64,000 nucleotides of DNA from the NCBI RefSeq assembly GCF_019645815.1, contig NZ_CP080997.1, positions 868,001-932,000 of the forward strand, given 5' to 3'. Shown in pieces: positions 27,722 through 36,586 of the stretch (position 1 is its first letter; each line of letters begins with the position of its first letter). The notes below the pieces were generated by a model, which saw only the letters and a list, made by a program, of their open reading frames with translations, had not been told where the DNA came from and made no database searches. Position numbers and translations under genes: made by a program. The DNA is from Mycolicibacter heraklionensis. GTDB taxonomy: Bacteria > Actinomycetota > Actinomycetes > Mycobacteriales > Mycobacteriaceae.

Positions 27722-28135
27722 GTGCCGACCGGCAAGGTGAAGTGGTACGACGCCGCGAAGGGCTTCGGCTTCCTGTCCCAGGAAGAAGGTGAGGACGTCT
27801 ACGTCCGCGCCTCGGCCCTGCCGGACGGTGTGGAGGGTCTCAAGGCAGGCCAGCGGGTCGAGTTCGGCGTCGCCGCCGGACGTCGCGGGCCGCAGGCGTT
27901 GACGGTGAAGTTGATCGACCCGCCGCCGAGCTTGTCGCGGACCCGCCGCGAGGCGGCGCCGGCTGTCGAACACCGGCACACTCCCGATGAGCTGCACGGC
28001 ATGGTCGAGGACATGATCACGCTGCTGGAAGGCACTGTGCAGCCGGAGCTGCGCAAGGGGCGTTACCCGGACCGCAAGACCGCTCGGCAGATCTCCGAGG
28101 TGGTCAAGGCCGTGGCGCGCGAGCTCGACGCCTGA
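27722..28135 (+). CDS. cspB: Cold-shock domain protein with C-terminal extension, CspB-like
   Basis: A 137-residue protein. Residues 1-65 are a cold-shock domain: [21 protein letters not shown] carries RNP1 (KGFGFL), and [11 protein letters not shown] carries RNP2 (VYVRAS in place of VFVH). The strand [19 protein letters not shown] ends the domain. The C-terminal 70 residues are charged and helical ([34 protein letters not shown]), an extension seen in the Rv0871 orthologue and not in classic short Csps. It binds single-stranded RNA or DNA. The GTG follows GGTGAG. It lies divergent from moaA. Confidence 0.9.
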   Translation: MPTGKVKWYDAAKGFGFLSQEEGEDVYVRASALPDGVEGLKAGQRVEFGVAAGRRGPQALTVKLIDPPPSLSRTRREAAPAVEHRHTPDELHGMVEDMITLLEGTVQPELRKGRYPDRKTARQISEVVKAVARELDA

Positions 28136-28226
28136 GCCCAGCCAGTGCTGGCGATACCACTGCGAGTGGCGATCGTCGCTGACTGACTACTGAAATGACA
28201 GCTTCGGTACCGTGCGACCGTCGCAC

Positions 28227-28275
28227 TGGTCTGACCACCAGACCTCCGGCCATTTTTCGTGCTAGGGTTCCGATC
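28227..28275 (+). promoter_or_regulatory. FadR-type operator and leaderless promoter of the GntR gene
   Basis: CTGGTCTGACCA at 28226-28237 contains the palindrome TGGTCTGACCA and matches the core of the E. coli FadR operator (CTGGTCYGACCAG). A TAGGGT -10 box (28263-28268) ends seven bases before the ATG at 28276, so the operator sits over or just upstream of the -35 region, well placed for autorepression. Confidence 0.65.
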
Positions 28276-28998
28276 ATGACCCTGCAGCCGATCACTCGTC
28301 AGTCGATACCCGACGAGATCTTCGCCCAGCTCGCCGGCCAGGTGCTCTCGGGTGACCGGACGCCCGGCGACACCCTGCCGAGCGAGCGAACCCTGTCCGA
28401 GGCCCTCGGGGTGTCGCGTGCCGCTGTCCGGGAGGCGCTGGGCCGGCTGGACCGTGCCCGCCTCATTCAGATCCGCCAGGGCGGGTCCACGGTGGTCCGC
28501 GACTTCCGTGCCGAGGCCGGGTTCGACGTGTTGCCGCTGCTGCTCGTGCACGGCGGCGACGTCGACCGCGCCACGTTGGCCAGCGTGATCGAGGCCCGCG
28601 CCATCATCGGGCCACAGGTGGCCGCACTGGCGGCGGCCCGCGCCAACGACGACGCCCGCGCTCGACTGCGCGCCATGGTGGACGAATTGGAAGCCGAATC
28701 AGAACCCGTGCAACGGATGTGGCGTGCCCTGGGGTTTTGGGAACTCATCGTGGACACTGCCGAGTCCATCGCGTTCCGGCTGCTGTTCAACACGCTGAAC
28801 CAGGCATACGTGCCCGTCCTCGACGCGCTCGTCAACGTGATGGCTGCCGAGGTCAACGACATCGAGCACTATCGGTCGCTTGCCGAAGCCATCACCGCCG
28901 GGGATGAGGATTCCGCCCGGCTGGCCGCAGCGGAGCTGCTCGAACTGGGCAGCGCCGCCTTCGCCGCACTCGCCAACCAGTTGGAGGGTCTGCAATGA
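28276..28998 (+). CDS. GntR family transcriptional regulator, FadR/FCD subfamily
   Basis: A 240-residue regulator. The N-terminal winged helix (about 11-77) has IPDEIFAQLAGQVLSGDRTPGDTLPSERTLSEALGVSRAAVREALGRLDRA (family core, here in segments) and LIQIRQGGSTVV. The all-helical C-terminal domain (VIEARAIIGPQVAALAA, ITAGDEDSARLAAAELLELG) is FCD-type and binds a ligand, often an acid or acyl-CoA. Its ATGA overlaps the next gene's start, tying it to the fatty-acid-hydroxylase-type gene. A FadR-like operator lies in its own promoter. The ligand is not known. Confidence 0.9.
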   Translation: MTLQPITRQSIPDEIFAQLAGQVLSGDRTPGDTLPSERTLSEALGVSRAAVREALGRLDRARLIQIRQGGSTVVRDFRAEAGFDVLPLLLVHGGDVDRATLASVIEARAIIGPQVAALAAARANDDARARLRAMVDELEAESEPVQRMWRALGFWELIVDTAESIAFRLLFNTLNQAYVPVLDALVNVMAAEVNDIEHYRSLAEAITAGDEDSARLAAAELLELGSAAFAALANQLEGLQ

Positions 28999-29648
28999 GC
29001 CGTAAACAGCAGACGCTGCGTGGGGCGTTCGCCGAATTCATCCGACACCCCAGTCCCTGGATGCTCGTCACGTGGGTGGGCGCGCTGTGGGCGGCACGCT
29101 TGGCGGTGGGTGGCTGGTCAATCGGTGACGCAGTGATTGCGGTTGCGCTCGTGGGTTTTTCGCCCCTGGGCGAGTGGTTGATCCATACCGGCATCCTGCA
29201 TTGGCGACCGCGCACCGTGGCGGGCGTCACGATCGACTCACGCCTGGCCCGTGATCATCGTCTCCATCACCGCGACCCGCGCGACATTCCGCTGATCTTC
29301 ATTCCGTGGCCCAGCCTGATCGTGATCATCCTCGGCCTGACGCCCTTGGCGCCGCTCGCCTTCCGTGACATCGGAAAAGGGCTGACGTTCGTGCTCACCA
29401 TCGCGACATTCCTGGTGTTCTACGAATGGATTCACTACCTCGTCCACACCGATTACAAACCCCGCCATGCGATCTACCGCGCAGTGTGGCGCAACCACCG
29501 GTACCACCACTTCAAGAACGAGAAGTACTGGTTCACCGTGACCAGCTCCGGTACCGCCGACCGACTCCTGGGTACCTACCCGGATCCACGCACGGTGGAA
29601 TCGTCGCGGACGGTGCGAAACCTGCACGCCCCAACACCAACCGGTTGA
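28995..29648 (+). CDS. Membrane fatty acid hydroxylase / sterol desaturase superfamily protein
   Basis: A 217-residue membrane diiron enzyme. Its His boxes are HTGILHW, DHRLHHRDPRD, HYLVHTDYKPRH and HRYHHFKNE, the eight-plus His set that holds two irons in the FA_hydroxylase (PF04116) family. Hydrophobic segments lie at about 36-60, 96-120 and 125-150. It would hydroxylate or desaturate a lipid using O2. It is translationally coupled to the FadR-type regulator upstream (ATGA). fadE10 follows 101 bp downstream with its own ribosome site. The substrate (fatty acid, carotenoid or sterol) is not determined by sequence. Confidence 0.85.
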   Translation: MSRKQQTLRGAFAEFIRHPSPWMLVTWVGALWAARLAVGGWSIGDAVIAVALVGFSPLGEWLIHTGILHWRPRTVAGVTIDSRLARDHRLHHRDPRDIPLIFIPWPSLIVIILGLTPLAPLAFRDIGKGLTFVLTIATFLVFYEWIHYLVHTDYKPRHAIYRAVWRNHRYHHFKNEKYWFTVTSSGTADRLLGTYPDPRTVESSRTVRNLHAPTPTG

Positions 29649-29749
29649 CCCACCGTGGCCGCGGCGACGTGACGGCGTTTGGTTTGACACCAACTGGTTA
29701 ATCCCCGAAGCAGCGGTTCTTCGGCGGTGGCTGGTTCAGGAGGTGTCCG

Positions 29750-31699
29750 ATGACGCAGCAGATGCAGGTCAGCGAGGAGCAAGCACGAGCCGTTGCCGAG
29801 GAGTCTCGCGAGAGCGGCTGGGACAAACCTTCTTTCGCCAAGGGGCTGTTCCTCGGGCGGTTTCCCTTGCCGCTTATCCACCCGTTTCCGCGGCCGTCCG
29901 ATGACCCGGATGGTCAAGCCGCGCGCACCGAGGATTTTCTGGGCAGGCTGCGGGAGTTTCTGGAGACCGTCGACGGCACGGTTATCGAGCGTGACGCGCA
30001 AATCCCCGACGAGTACCTCAAAGGGCTGGCCGAGCTCGGCTGTTTCGGGCTGAAGATCCCGGCCGAGTATGGCGGGCTGGGCATGTCGCAGGTCGCCTAT
30101 AACCGGGCCCTGATGCTGGTGTCGAGCGTGCATCCCAGCCTCGGGGCGCTGCTGAGCGCGCATCAGTCGATCGGGGTGCCCGAACCGCTCAAGCTGGCCG
30201 GCACCGACCAACAGAAGCAGATGTTCCTGCCGCGCTGCGCGGCCGGGGCGATCTCGGCATTTCTGTTGACCGAACCGGATGTGGGCTCAGATCCCGCTCG
30301 GCTGGCGTCGACCGCGAGACCGATCGAGGACGGTTCGGCCTACGAGCTGGACGGGGTGAAACTGTGGACCACCAACGGCGTGGTGGCGCAGCTGCTGGTG
30401 GTGATGGCGCGGGTGCCCAAAGGCGACGGACACCGGGGAGGGATCAGTGCCTTCGTCGTGGAAGCCGATACGCCCGGGATCACCGTCGAACGCCGAAACA
30501 AGTTCATGGGGCTGCGCGGCATCGAGAACGGCGTGACCCGGCTGCACAAGGTTCGGGTGCCCGCCGAGAACCTGGTAGGGCGCGAGGGCGACGGCCTGAA
30601 GATCGCGCTGACCACTCTCAACGCCGGTCGCTTGGCCATTCCGGCAATGGCGACCGGATCGGCGAAATGGTCATTGAAGATCGCCCGGGAATGGTCCCGG
30701 GAGCGGGTCCAGTGGGGCCGGCCGGTCGGCGAGCACGAGGCCGTCGCCAAGAAGATCGCGTTCATCGCCGCCACCACTTACGCGCTGGAAGCGGTCCTGG
30801 AGCTGTCCGGTCAGATGGCCGACGAGGGTCGCAACGACATCCGGATCGAAGCGGCGCTCGCCAAATTGTGGTCCAGCGAGATGGGGTGCGTCATCGCCGA
30901 TGAGCTGTTGCAGATTCGCGGTGGCCGCGGCTACGAGACCGCCGAGTCGCTTGCCGCGCGCGGAGAGCGTGCGGTGCCGGTCGAGCAACTGGTTCGGGAT
31001 CTGCGAATCAACCGGATCTTCGAAGGCTCCAGCGAGATCATGCGGCTGCTGATCGCGCGGGAGGCGGTGGATGCCCACTTGAGCGCTGCGGGAGACCTCG
31101 CCAATCCCAAGGCCGGGCTCGGTCAGAAGGCCAAGTCCGCCGCCGGGGCCAGCGGGTTCTACGCAAAGTGGTTGCCGCAACTGGTATTCGGGGAAGGTCA
31201 ACGCCCCATGGCCTATCGCGAGTTCGGCAGGTTGGCAACGCATCTGCGGTTCGTCGAACGCCATTCACGCAAGCTGGCGCGCAACACGTTCTACGGGATG
31301 GCCCGGTGGCAGGCCGGCCTGGAGAAAAAGCAGGGGTTCCTGGGACGCGTGGTGGATATCGGGGCGGAGCTGTTCGCGATGGCCGCGGTGTGCGTGCACG
31401 CTGAATCGCAGCGAGTGGCCGACGGGACCGAAGGTCAGCAGGCCTACCAGCTGGCCGACGCGTTCTGCGAGCAGTCGCGGCTGCGGGTCGGGGCGTTGTT
31501 CGCCGCGTTGTGGACCAACAGCGACCGCACCGACACTCAGTTGGCCCACGCGGTGCTGCAGGACGGCTGCGTCTGGCTGGAGGACGGCATCCTCGATCCG
31601 TCCGAGGCCACCGGTCCATGGATTGCCCACTGGGAGCCCGGGCCGTCGGCCGAACCCGATCTGGCCCGGCGCTTCTTGGCCGCTTCTCCTGCCGACTGA
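29750..31699 (+). CDS. fadE10: Acyl-CoA dehydrogenase FadE10
   Basis: A 649-residue acyl-CoA dehydrogenase with extra N- and C-terminal parts, like human VLCAD-type enzymes. After a 60-residue leader come DEYLKGLAELGCFGLKIPAEYGGLGMS, SAFLLTEPDVGSDPARLA (FAD and substrate contacts), MGLRGIENG, RLAIPAMATGSA and RDLRINRIFEGSSEIMRLLIARE, where E of FEGSSEI is the usual catalytic Glu region. The C-terminal 190 residues form the ACAD9/VLCAD-like helical extension. It oxidises acyl-CoA to enoyl-CoA, feeding FadB. AGGAGG lies eight bases before the ATG. Rv0873 orthologue. Confidence 0.93.
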   Translation: MTQQMQVSEEQARAVAEESRESGWDKPSFAKGLFLGRFPLPLIHPFPRPSDDPDGQAARTEDFLGRLREFLETVDGTVIERDAQIPDEYLKGLAELGCFGLKIPAEYGGLGMSQVAYNRALMLVSSVHPSLGALLSAHQSIGVPEPLKLAGTDQQKQMFLPRCAAGAISAFLLTEPDVGSDPARLASTARPIEDGSAYELDGVKLWTTNGVVAQLLVVMARVPKGDGHRGGISAFVVEADTPGITVERRNKFMGLRGIENGVTRLHKVRVPAENLVGREGDGLKIALTTLNAGRLAIPAMATGSAKWSLKIAREWSRERVQWGRPVGEHEAVAKKIAFIAATTYALEAVLELSGQMADEGRNDIRIEAALAKLWSSEMGCVIADELLQIRGGRGYETAESLAARGERAVPVEQLVRDLRINRIFEGSSEIMRLLIAREAVDAHLSAAGDLANPKAGLGQKAKSAAGASGFYAKWLPQLVFGEGQRPMAYREFGRLATHLRFVERHSRKLARNTFYGMARWQAGLEKKQGFLGRVVDIGAELFAMAAVCVHAESQRVADGTEGQQAYQLADAFCEQSRLRVGALFAALWTNSDRTDTQLAHAVLQDGCVWLEDGILDPSEATGPWIAHWEPGPSAEPDLARRFLAASPAD

Positions 31700-31759
31700 A
31701 TCTGAGCTCCCCGCTCAGCAGTGGCTTCGATCGTGGCTCGCCATGGCACCCTGGTAGTC

Positions 31760-32767
31760 ATGGCCAGCTACCTCGCCGGCGGCGATTTCACGCGCGACAC
31801 CAACTACATCTCCACCCGGATCACCGCCGATGGCCGAGACGGTTATCCCGTCGAACCGGGCCGGTACCGGCTGGTCGTCGCGCGGGCCTGCCCGTGGGCC
31901 AATCGCGCCATCATCGTGCGGCGGCTGCTCGGGCTGGAAAAGGTTATCTCCATAGGCTTTTGCGGTCCCACCCACGATCAGCGCAGCTGGACCTTTGACC
32001 TGGACCCCGGTGGCGTCGACCCGGTGCTGCAGATCCCGCGGCTGCAAGACGCCTACTTCAAGCGCATTCCGGACTATCCCAAGGGCATCACCGTTCCGGC
32101 GATGGTCGATGTGCCCACCGGTGCGGTGGTCACCAACGACTTCGCCCAGATGACCCTGGACTTCTCCACCGAGTGGACGGCCTATCACCGCGACGGGGCT
32201 CCGCAGCTGTATCCCGAGCAGCTGCGCGACGAGATCGACGAGGTGGCCCGGCGCATCTACACCGAGATCAACAACGGGGTGTACCGGTGTGGCTTCGCCG
32301 GCACCCAGCAGGCCTACGACGCTGCCTACGACCGGTTGTTCACCGCGCTGGACTGGGTCAGCGAGCGCCTCGCCGATCAGCGATACCTGGTGGGGGACAG
32401 CATCACCGAGGCCGACGTCCGACTGTTCACCACCCTGGCCCGGTTCGACCCGGTCTATCACGGACATTTCAAATGCAACCGGCAGAAGCTGTCCGAGATG
32501 CCGGTGCTGTGGGCCTACGCTCGGGATCTGTTCCAGACACCCGGATTCGGTGACACGGTGGATTTCGTACAGATCAAACAGCACTACTACATCGTGCACG
32601 CCGACATCAATCCGTCCCAGATCGTTCCCGACGGCCCGGATCTGACGAATTGGCTTTCACCGCACGGACGAGAAGCGCTGGGCGGCAAGCCGTTCGGGGA
32701 CGGCACCCCGCCGGGGCCGGTGCCGGCCGGCGAGCGGGTGCCGGCGGGCCATGGAGCTCAGTCCTAG
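31760..32767 (+). CDS. Omega-class GST-like / S-glutathionyl-hydroquinone reductase family protein
   Basis: A 335-residue protein of the Ecm4/YqjG group. The thioredoxin-like half has YRLVVARACPWANRAIIVRR with the catalytic Cys in CPWANR. The middle has DPVLQIPRLQDAYFKRIPDYPKGITVPAMVD, and the C-terminal helical half has NGVYRCGFAGTQQAYDAAYDRLF and YLVGDSITEADVRLFTTLARFDPVYHGHFKCN. Relatives reduce glutathionyl-hydroquinones; mycobacteria use mycothiol in place of glutathione, so the thiol partner here is open. The ATG at 31760 starts at the conserved N-terminus. It replaces the Rv0874c region of H37Rv. Confidence 0.85.
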   Translation: MASYLAGGDFTRDTNYISTRITADGRDGYPVEPGRYRLVVARACPWANRAIIVRRLLGLEKVISIGFCGPTHDQRSWTFDLDPGGVDPVLQIPRLQDAYFKRIPDYPKGITVPAMVDVPTGAVVTNDFAQMTLDFSTEWTAYHRDGAPQLYPEQLRDEIDEVARRIYTEINNGVYRCGFAGTQQAYDAAYDRLFTALDWVSERLADQRYLVGDSITEADVRLFTTLARFDPVYHGHFKCNRQKLSEMPVLWAYARDLFQTPGFGDTVDFVQIKQHYYIVHADINPSQIVPDGPDLTNWLSPHGREALGGKPFGDGTPPGPVPAGERVPAGHGAQS

Positions 32768-32783
32768 CCGCGGGCCGCTGCCA

Positions 32784-33296
32784 TCAGCCCGCAGTCACCT
32801 GACGGCCCCAGCGCATGCCCACCGCCCACTCGGCGTGCGGTACCGCGAACTGCTCGCCGGTGCTGGTGTCGACGACCAGGGTGAGCAGCTGCACTACCAG
32901 CCCGCGCAGCTGACCGCGTTGCGGGTCCACGGTGGGGACGGTGACCGCCAGGGTGCTGCCCGGCGGATAGATCTTGCCGGTGGAATCGGCGGGGTCGTCG
33001 TAAAGCCGCAGTAGTCGCCACGGCGCTTGACCAATGGTGTTGTCCACCGCCAGCTGCACCGGATGACGCGCGTCGACCGCCAGCGTGCCGCGCGCTTCGG
33101 TGAGCAGGCATTCGTCGAGGTCGAGCACGCTGCAGTACAGGTACGGCCCGGCGTGGGTGAGGTGGCCGTTGGAGTACACGCTGATCTGCGGCGGCGTCGG
33201 CTCCTGGGTTCGGCTGAACCACCAGGTGCCGAATCCGGCGAACGCCGCCGTCACCACCGCCAGCACCGCCACCAGCGCGGCCGTCGAGCGTTTCAC
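32784..33296 (-). CDS. DUF2771 exported protein, Rv0875c-like
   Basis: A 170-residue envelope protein. An N-terminal hydrophobic segment (TAALVAVLAVVTAAFAGFGTWWF) acts as a signal anchor; the rest is a small beta-rich domain with ISVYSNGHLTHAGPYLYCSVLDLDECL (two Cys), VPTVDPQRGQLRGLVVQLLTLVVD and HAEWAVGMRW. It belongs to DUF2771, found next to the Rv0876c-type transporter in mycobacteria. It begins 7 bp after the transporter stop, so both are one operon. Function unknown. Confidence 0.88.
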   Translation of the reverse strand: MKRSTAALVAVLAVVTAAFAGFGTWWFSRTQEPTPPQISVYSNGHLTHAGPYLYCSVLDLDECLLTEARGTLAVDARHPVQLAVDNTIGQAPWRLLRLYDDPADSTGKIYPPGSTLAVTVPTVDPQRGQLRGLVVQLLTLVVDTSTGEQFAVPHAEWAVGMRWGRQVTAG

Positions 33297-33303
33297 CTAC
33301 ACA

Positions 33304-34995
33304 TCACCCCTGTCTTGCCGGATCGAGGCGGGCGCCGTCCTGCTCGATCAGCACCGGCCGGTTGCCCCCCAGGCCGGGAATCAACGAGTCGCCGTGGAAC
33401 GACAGGATGGTCTGGGCCAGACCCGGGATCAGCAGAGCGGTGATCGCGGTGAAGCCCACCCACAGGTCGGTGTATACCAGCACCCCCAGCGCACCTCCCA
33501 ATACCCAGGCCAGCTGCAGGGTGGACTCGGTGCGGCCGAACGCCGACGCCCGCGACTCCTCGGGAAGGTCGTCTTGCAGGGCGGCGTCCAGCGATGCTTT
33601 CGAGATCGCACTGGCCCCCGATGTCACCAGCGCGGCGATCGCCGCCATCACCAGGGTGCCGGCCACCGCCGCCGCCAGCGCGACGGCGGTCACCGCCATG
33701 GTGCAGCGCACCACCAGCACCGCAGGGCGGCCCAGTTGCAGCCGGGCAGCCGTGAAGTTGCCGGCGAAATTGCCCAACCCGGCGGCCGCCCCGATCAGCC
33801 CGAGAATGCCCAGCTGCACCCATCCGCCCGCGTCATGCTGTTTGGCCACGAACGCCGGGTACAGGAACAAGAACCCGACCATGGCCTTGATGGTGCAATT
33901 GCCCCACAGTGCGGCGATGATGTTGCGGCCCAGCGGTTGCCGCAGAGGTTGGCTCAGCGCGTCGCCGGCCCGCCGAACCTGCTCGGGCCAGCTGCGGCGC
34001 CGTTCGTTGAAGCGGTAGCTCAGGGTGGTCGGGATCTCGCCGGTGGTCACTTCCACCCATCGCGGGATCCGCATCGACAGGACCGCGCCGGCCACCGAGA
34101 CCGCGACGAGCACCAACAACGCCCCGGGCAGCTGTAGCAGCCGGGTGAAGACGTACTCGGCCCCCGCGGCGACCCCGCCGCCGACGATCGTTCCGCCGAG
34201 CAGGCCGAACATCGTCAGGCGGGAATTGACCCGCACCAGATCGATCGACGGCGGCATGACCCGTGGCGTCACCGCGCTGCGCAACACCGTGAAGGACTTC
34301 GACAGCGCCATCATCGCCAATGCGCACGGGTAGAGCACCCAGGAGCCGAAGGTGCCCGCGACCCCGTCGTAATTGGCGATCAGCACCAGGGCCAGTGCGG
34401 TGCGCAGTGAGAACGACATGGCCAGCGCGGCGCGCCGGCCGTGCTGGAGGCGGTCCAGGGCCGGGCCGATCAGCGGTGCGACCACCGCGAACGGCGCGAT
34501 GGTCACGAGCAGATACAGCGCCACTCGGCCCTTGCTCTCCCCGGCGGCCGCGGCGAAGAACAAGGTGTTGGCCAGCGCCACGGCCATCGCCGCGTCCACC
34601 GCGAAGTTGGCCACCACCGGCCAGGTCAATGCGGTGAGTCCGGATTTGTCGGCGCCGTCGGCGGTGGCGGCCCGTTGCACCAGCCCGTACATCCGGGAGC
34701 CCATTTCGCGACTGCGCGCCGCGGCGGCTCGGGTGACCGTGACACGGTCGCTGGCCCCCGAACCGCCCGGAGGCTCGGGGCGGCGAGGCGTGTCGGTGTG
34801 TTCGCGTAGCGGGGGCAGGTACCGGTTGTTGCTGGGCATGGGCTTGCGCTGCCGCTGGTCACCCGCGTTGTTGCTGGGGTAGTTGGCCATGCCGGGATGT
34901 TGTCCGGCCGAGCCGTTACGCGCACCGCGGCCGGTGGCCGGAGGCGGACGGCGGCGCCGGCCCGGTTCGGGGAGATCGCGACGCCGTGCAGACAC
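33304..34995 (-). CDS. MFS transporter, Rv0876c-like
   Basis: A 563-residue major facilitator. The first 120 residues are polar, Arg/Pro-rich and cytoplasmic. Membrane helices begin at LTWPVVANFAVDAAMAVALANTLFFAAA, with AGPALDRLQHGRRAALAMS-type loop (PLIGPALDRLQHGRRAAL) matching the MFS loop 2-3 pattern. About 11-12 hydrophobic segments are visible up to GFTAITALLIPGLAQTI. The substrate is unknown. The downstream DUF2771 gene follows by 7 bp. A 118-bp divergent region separates it from the DUF3027 gene. Confidence 0.87.
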   Translation of the reverse strand: MSARRRDLPEPGRRRRPPPATGRGARNGSAGQHPGMANYPSNNAGDQRQRKPMPSNNRYLPPLREHTDTPRRPEPPGGSGASDRVTVTRAAAARSREMGSRMYGLVQRAATADGADKSGLTALTWPVVANFAVDAAMAVALANTLFFAAAAGESKGRVALYLLVTIAPFAVVAPLIGPALDRLQHGRRAALAMSFSLRTALALVLIANYDGVAGTFGSWVLYPCALAMMALSKSFTVLRSAVTPRVMPPSIDLVRVNSRLTMFGLLGGTIVGGGVAAGAEYVFTRLLQLPGALLVLVAVSVAGAVLSMRIPRWVEVTTGEIPTTLSYRFNERRRSWPEQVRRAGDALSQPLRQPLGRNIIAALWGNCTIKAMVGFLFLYPAFVAKQHDAGGWVQLGILGLIGAAAGLGNFAGNFTAARLQLGRPAVLVVRCTMAVTAVALAAAVAGTLVMAAIAALVTSGASAISKASLDAALQDDLPEESRASAFGRTESTLQLAWVLGGALGVLVYTDLWVGFTAITALLIPGLAQTILSFHGDSLIPGLGGNRPVLIEQDGARLDPARQG

Positions 34996-35113
34996 ACCGC
35001 GATTCTTCCCTATGTCCGCCGTACGACCGCGTAGGCCGTGATCGTGCCTGCATGTGGCTGACAGAGCCGCGCTGCGGCAGTATGAGGGACGTCATTGAAC
35101 GGAAGGGACCCGC

Positions 35114-36100
35114 GTGACCGGACCCAGCGCAGAATCAGCCACTGCGACCATCGCCGTGCCCACGGTGCTGGCCGCAGCCGTCGAGCAGGCCCGCTCGGCC
35201 GTCGCCGAGTTCAGCGGTGCCGAGACTGTCGGCGAGCACCTGGGAGTCGACTACGAGGACCCGACCGCCGCCACTCACCGGTTCGGTGCGCTGCTGCCCG
35301 GCTATCAGGGCTGGCAGTGGGCTGTCGTCGTCGCTGCCATCCCGGGCGCCACGGAGCCCACGGTCAGCGAGGTCGTGCTGGTGCCCGGCCCCACGGCCCT
35401 GTTGGCTCCGGAGTGGGTGCCGTGGGATCAGCGGGTCCGGCCCGGCGACCTGGGGCCGGGGGACCTGCTGGCGCCACCTGCCGACGATCCGCGCCTGGTA
35501 CCCGGGTACACCTCGAGCGGCGACCCGCAGCTTGACGAGGTAGCCGGTGAGATCGGCCTGGGACGACGCTGGCTGATGAGTCCGGTGGGCCGCGCCGAGG
35601 CGGCGCAGCGCTGGCATGACGGCGAGTACGGCCCGGATTCGGCGATGGCACGGTCCACCAAGCGGGTCTGCCGCGACTGCGGCTTCTATTTGCCGCTCGC
35701 CGGCGAACTGGGCACGGTATTCGGCGTCTGCGGCAACGAAATGTCTGCCGACGGGCACGTGGTCGACAACCGGTACGGCTGCGGCGCGCACAGTGACACT
35801 CCGGCGGCCGCTGGCACCGGTTCCCCGGCATACGAGCCCTACGACGACGGCGTGCTGGAGATCGTCGATGTGACGGCGGTTCCCGCAGCCCCACCGGCTG
35901 ACGAGGTCAGCGAACCGGTTGACGAGCCGGCTGAGCCGGTGGCTGATGAGGTGACCGAGGCGGCCGTCGAAGCGACCGTGGAGACCGAGGCGGCGCCGGA
36001 ACCCGCGGTGGAGCCCGAACCAGTAGCAACAGAGTCAGATGCCGCCGGTGAAACGGTCGCCGATATCCCCGCCGAGCCGGGGGACCCGGAGGCAACCTGA
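35114..36100 (+). CDS. DUF3027 family protein, Rv0877-like
   Basis: A 328-residue actinobacterial protein. The DUF3027 region (about 10-235) has GYQGWQWAVVVAAIPGA, VVLVPGPTALLAPEWVPWDQRVRPGDLGPGDLLAPP (family core, in parts), and a Cys set CRDCGFYLPL...GVCGNE...RYGCGAHSD that could bind zinc. The tail of about 95 residues is strongly acidic (EPVDEPAEPVADEVTEA-type repeats) and likely disordered. The GTG at 35114 follows GGAAGGGA. Function unknown; it is conserved across mycobacteria at this place. Confidence 0.87.
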   Translation: MTGPSAESATATIAVPTVLAAAVEQARSAVAEFSGAETVGEHLGVDYEDPTAATHRFGALLPGYQGWQWAVVVAAIPGATEPTVSEVVLVPGPTALLAPEWVPWDQRVRPGDLGPGDLLAPPADDPRLVPGYTSSGDPQLDEVAGEIGLGRRWLMSPVGRAEAAQRWHDGEYGPDSAMARSTKRVCRDCGFYLPLAGELGTVFGVCGNEMSADGHVVDNRYGCGAHSDTPAAAGTGSPAYEPYDDGVLEIVDVTAVPAAPPADEVSEPVDEPAEPVADEVTEAAVEATVETEAAPEPAVEPEPVATESDAAGETVADIPAEPGDPEAT

Positions 36101-36133
36101 CGTGCACCGCGGTTTTCGGGGTCGGCTCTACCG

Positions 36134-36586
36134 TCAGCGCTGCTGCCCGAGTCGTGCGCGACGCTGAATCGCCTTGACTTCGGTCCAATTCACCTGCGGC
36201 CGAACGAGTCCCCGCCTGGCCAAGTAGCGGTTTCCCGCCGCGCGGTTACTTCTGGCGGCGCGCCACAACACCACTGCCATGCGTGCGGGTGGCGTGAACG
36301 CGGAACCGACGAAGATCCAATCGCCCCCGCGGCGCTCCAGGCGTCCCTGGATGCGCAGGGCTTTCAGGTGCCAGAGCTTTTCGTCATGCGAGTGGCAGAG
36401 TAGGTTGGCCGGGCCCTCGACGACGTCGAGGCCTTTCGGCCACACAACGACCATCTCGCCCGTAGCGGCGTCCAAGGGTAGGGAGGTCTGTCGGACGCTG
36501 ACCGGATATCCGTAGGAATCGGCCGCCGTCACAACGCCGCCGATTTCCGAGAACGCCGCCAGCGCCCTGGCCGCGTCAGTCCACAT
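36134..36586 (-). CDS. Pyridoxamine oxidase-fold-like protein, partner of the hemerythrin fusion
   Basis: A 150-residue protein. Its first 100 residues suggest a split beta-barrel: ALAAFSEIGGVVTAADSYGYPVSVRQTSL, EMVVVWPKGLDVVEGPANLLCHSHDEKLWHLKAL and IQGRLERRGGDWIFVGSAF. The last 40 are basic and helical (VVLWRAARSNRAAGNRYLARRG). The start lies 11 bp inside the end of the upstream hemerythrin-PNPOx gene, so the two are coupled. The fold call is moderate; there is no clear flavin motif. The two proteins may share a flavin-linked redox role. Confidence 0.65.
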   Translation of the reverse strand: MWTDAARALAAFSEIGGVVTAADSYGYPVSVRQTSLPLDAATGEMVVVWPKGLDVVEGPANLLCHSHDEKLWHLKALRIQGRLERRGGDWIFVGSAFTPPARMAVVLWRAARSNRAAGNRYLARRGLVRPQVNWTEVKAIQRRARLGQQR

